Shown here piece after piece: positions 5,632 through 7,070 of a stretch of DNA of 7,070 nucleotides. The notes beneath the pieces are model-generated. The model did not search any database, was not told the origin of the DNA, and saw nothing but the letters and a program-made list of their open reading frames with translations. Source of the DNA: Pseudomonadota bacterium (GTDB lineage Bacteria; Pseudomonadota; Alphaproteobacteria; JAKJEU01); NCBI GenBank assembly GCA_022705265.1, contig JAKJEU010000075.1:1-7070 (forward strand), in the 5' to 3' direction. The first letter of the stretch is position 1. Every line of letters starts with the position of its first letter. A program made the position numbers and the translations under genes.

Positions 5632-7070
5632 TTAGAATAAAACAGGCAAATCATCCAAAGTTTCTTCTTTTTTTACTTCTTCTTTTTTTACCGGCTCAGC
5701 TGTTTTTTCCTCTTTTTTAACTTCGTCTTTTGTTTCAGATGGCTTATTACCAATCATATCCAAAGGAGAAGCAGGAACATCTTTACCTTCTTTTACATTT
5801 TCATCTAATTTTTTTTCGTTATCCAAGAACCAATCAAGGCTTTTTTCATTGATTGCGGGAATTTGTTCACCAGGGTTTAAAATAGCATCTTGTTTTTCTT
5901 CTGTCTTAACTTCTTCTACTGGTTCTGATTTTGGTTCTTCCTTAATCTCTTCCTTTGTTTCTTGAGCTTCGCTTTGAGACTTAATCAAAGAATTAAAATC
6001 CATAACTCCTTTACTTACAACTTCGTCAACTGCTTTTGGTTCTTCTTTGACTTCTTCTAGTTGTGCTGGTTCTTTGGTTTCTTCGACAACCTCTTTTTCA
6101 ACAGGAACAATAGGAGTAGCAATTTCTTCTTTTACTTCTTCAATGACCTTTGGCTCTTCCTTTACTTCGTCATCAGCTTTTACTTCTTCTTTGATTTCAG
6201 TATTTTCTTTTACTTCAACTTTTACTTCTTCTTTATCAGCATCAGCGACGAAAGAATCTTCTTTAACTTCGACATTTTCCTTTTTTTCTTCTTTCAAAGG
6301 AATAGTCAAATTTTTAAACATTTTTGTTGCTCTATCTAAAATTGAATATGAAGATGAAGTAACGATATAATCAGGAATAATACCCTTTTTATCAATTATA
6401 TTTCCCTCAGGAGTATAAACATATGCCCAAGAAAATGAAATTTCAGAACCATCGTCAAGCAAAATTGATGTTTGAACCGTACCTTTACCATAAGTTCTTT
6501 TACCCATGATAATTGCTCTTTGGTTTTCTTGTAAAGCAGCAGCAAGAATTTCAGCAGCAGAAGCAGTATTATTGTTAACCAAAACAACAATCTTAGCCCC
6601 TTTAAGCATATCCTCACTTACCGCTTCGTACATTCTTTCTGAATCTTTATGACGACCTTTTGTCATTGCAATAACCTTGCCTTTATCCAAGAATAAATCA
6701 GCAATGTCAATCGCACTTCCAACAATCCCGCCTTTATTGTCGCGTAAATCGATAATTAAGCCACCCAATTTACCTTTATACAAAGCATCAAGTTGTGGAG
6801 ATAACAAGTTTTTGACTTCGTTTAAAGAATTATCTTCAAAACTTCTAATAGTCAATACAGCTTGTTTTCTTTGGTTAATTTTCAAAGAAATATTTTGTCT
6901 TTTCTCATATTCATCAGCAGCATGCTTATTTTTCACAGAATATAACAAAGCGTCCAAGTCTCTGTTATTAATTTTATTAGGAACTTTTTCCTTTGCATCA
7001 ATATATTTAGAAGCACTATCAAGCTTTGCTGAAATCCCAACAAAGAATTTTTTCAACAATTCCGAATGAG
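5632..7070 (-). CDS. ctpA: S41-family C-terminal processing protease (CtpA-like) with a long Lys/Glu-rich tail; 5' end outside window
   Basis: S41 serine proteases of this type cut proteins near their C-termini in the cell envelope and often control wall hydrolases. Residues are numbered from a TTG at 7057-7059, but the frame stays open to the edge, so that TTG is probably not the start. The core runs from AVLTIRSF (67-74) and LGGLIIDLRDNKGG (98-111) to NNTASAAEI (163-171, S167 the expected nucleophile), GKRTYGKGTVQT (186-197, K192 the expected base and Q196 alongside) and YTPEGNIIDKKGIIPDYIV (215-233). All catalytic residues are present. The signal peptide or membrane anchor and any PDZ domain lie mostly outside; residues 27-62 could be the end of a diverged PDZ. 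From about 256 to 475 the protein is an unusual charged, repetitive tail. It is the last gene of its transcript, converging on the shared terminator. Family is firm; the symbol is by similarity to CtpA. Confidence 0.9.
   Translation of the reverse strand, partial: HSELLKKFFVGISAKLDSASKYIDAKEKVPNKINNRDLDALLYSVKNKHAADEYEKRQNISLKINQRKQAVLTIRSFEDNSLNEVKNLLSPQLDALYKGKLGGLIIDLRDNKGGIVGSAIDIADLFLDKGKVIAMTKGRHKDSERMYEAVSEDMLKGAKIVVLVNNNTASAAEILAAALQENQRAIIMGKRTYGKGTVQTSILLDDGSEISFSWAYVYTPEGNIIDKKGIIPDYIVTSSSYSILDRATKMFKNLTIPLKEEKKENVEVKEDSFVADADKEEVKVEVKENTEIKEEVKADDEVKEEPKVIEEVKEEIATPIVPVEKEVVEETKEPAQLEEVKEEPKAVDEVVSKGVMDFNSLIKSQSEAQETKEEIKEEPKSEPVEEVKTEEKQDAILNPGEQIPAINEKSLDWFLDNEKKLDENVKEGKDVPASPLDMIGNKPSETKDEVKKEEKTAEPVKKEEVKKEETLDDLPVLF
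5635..6294 (-). repeat. Low-complexity Lys/Glu/Val/Pro repeat region encoding the C-terminal tail of the S41 protease
   Basis: About 220 codons encode variations of EVKEEPK and KEEVK. Three in-frame DNA copies of a 20-base unit are found at 5933-5952, 6038-6057 and 6152-6171, spaced 105 and 114 bases apart and encoding EEIKEEP, EEVKEEP and DEVKEEP. The coding strand is strongly purine rich. The tail should be disordered and highly charged; four short less-charged islands interrupt it (see findings). Confidence 0.85.

Noticed and set aside
5635..5658. C-terminal DDLPVLF as a sliding-clamp binding motif
   Set aside because: It lacks the leading Gln of that motif, and the protein family works outside the cytoplasm.
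6047..6370. Plus-strand open frames rich in Ser/Thr/Phe opposite the protease tail (also 6061-6339)
   Set aside because: They are antisense shadows of the Lys/Glu repeat codons, with no ribosome site and no recognisable family.
7057..7059. TTG as the true start of the S41 protease
   Set aside because: The frame continues open to the window edge, no properly spaced ribosome site is seen, and a start here would leave out the export signal the family needs.

Overview
The window looks like a compact, AT-rich chromosomal segment of an alphaproteobacterium, perhaps one of the low-GC gut or host-associated lineages. That placement is inferred from gene content and order. An ispH gene is followed directly by a protein-kinase-like (type II) homoserine kinase, an adjacency I remember from alphaproteobacteria. 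The class II aldolase is of the Calvin-cycle (CbbA-like) subtype beside a transketolase, and the small lipoprotein resembles an alphaproteobacterial family known to me only from memory. No database search was possible.

Layout. From about 3139 down to 1, a leftward group encodes a lipoprotein (2621-3139), transketolase (678-2633) and the first 197 residues of fructose-bisphosphate aldolase (1-592, cut by the window edge). The lipoprotein and tkt genes overlap by 13 bases; an 85-base gap separates tkt from fba. From 3196 to 5580, a rightward group encodes IspH, homoserine kinase and an unrecognised two-helix membrane protein, with a 2-base gap and then a 20-base overlap. The two groups diverge from a 56-base AT-rich spacer. 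From the right edge down to 5632, a leftward gene encodes an S41 (CtpA-type) protease domain with a long Lys/Glu-rich tail; its N-terminus is outside the window. It converges on the rightward group at a hairpin terminator (5579-5614) that can serve both strands.

Function. Transketolase and aldolase act together in the non-oxidative pentose phosphate pathway and glycolysis/gluconeogenesis. IspH makes the last step of non-mevalonate isoprenoid synthesis and ThrB commits homoserine to threonine; these look like housekeeping genes sharing a transcript. The S41 protease would act on envelope proteins. There are no RNA genes, mobile elements, CRISPR arrays or gene-free stretches over 300 bases. I see no clear new multi-gene system. 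The least ordinary items are the long charged tail of the S41 protein, the unknown membrane protein after thrB, and the lipoprotein translationally linked to transketolase.
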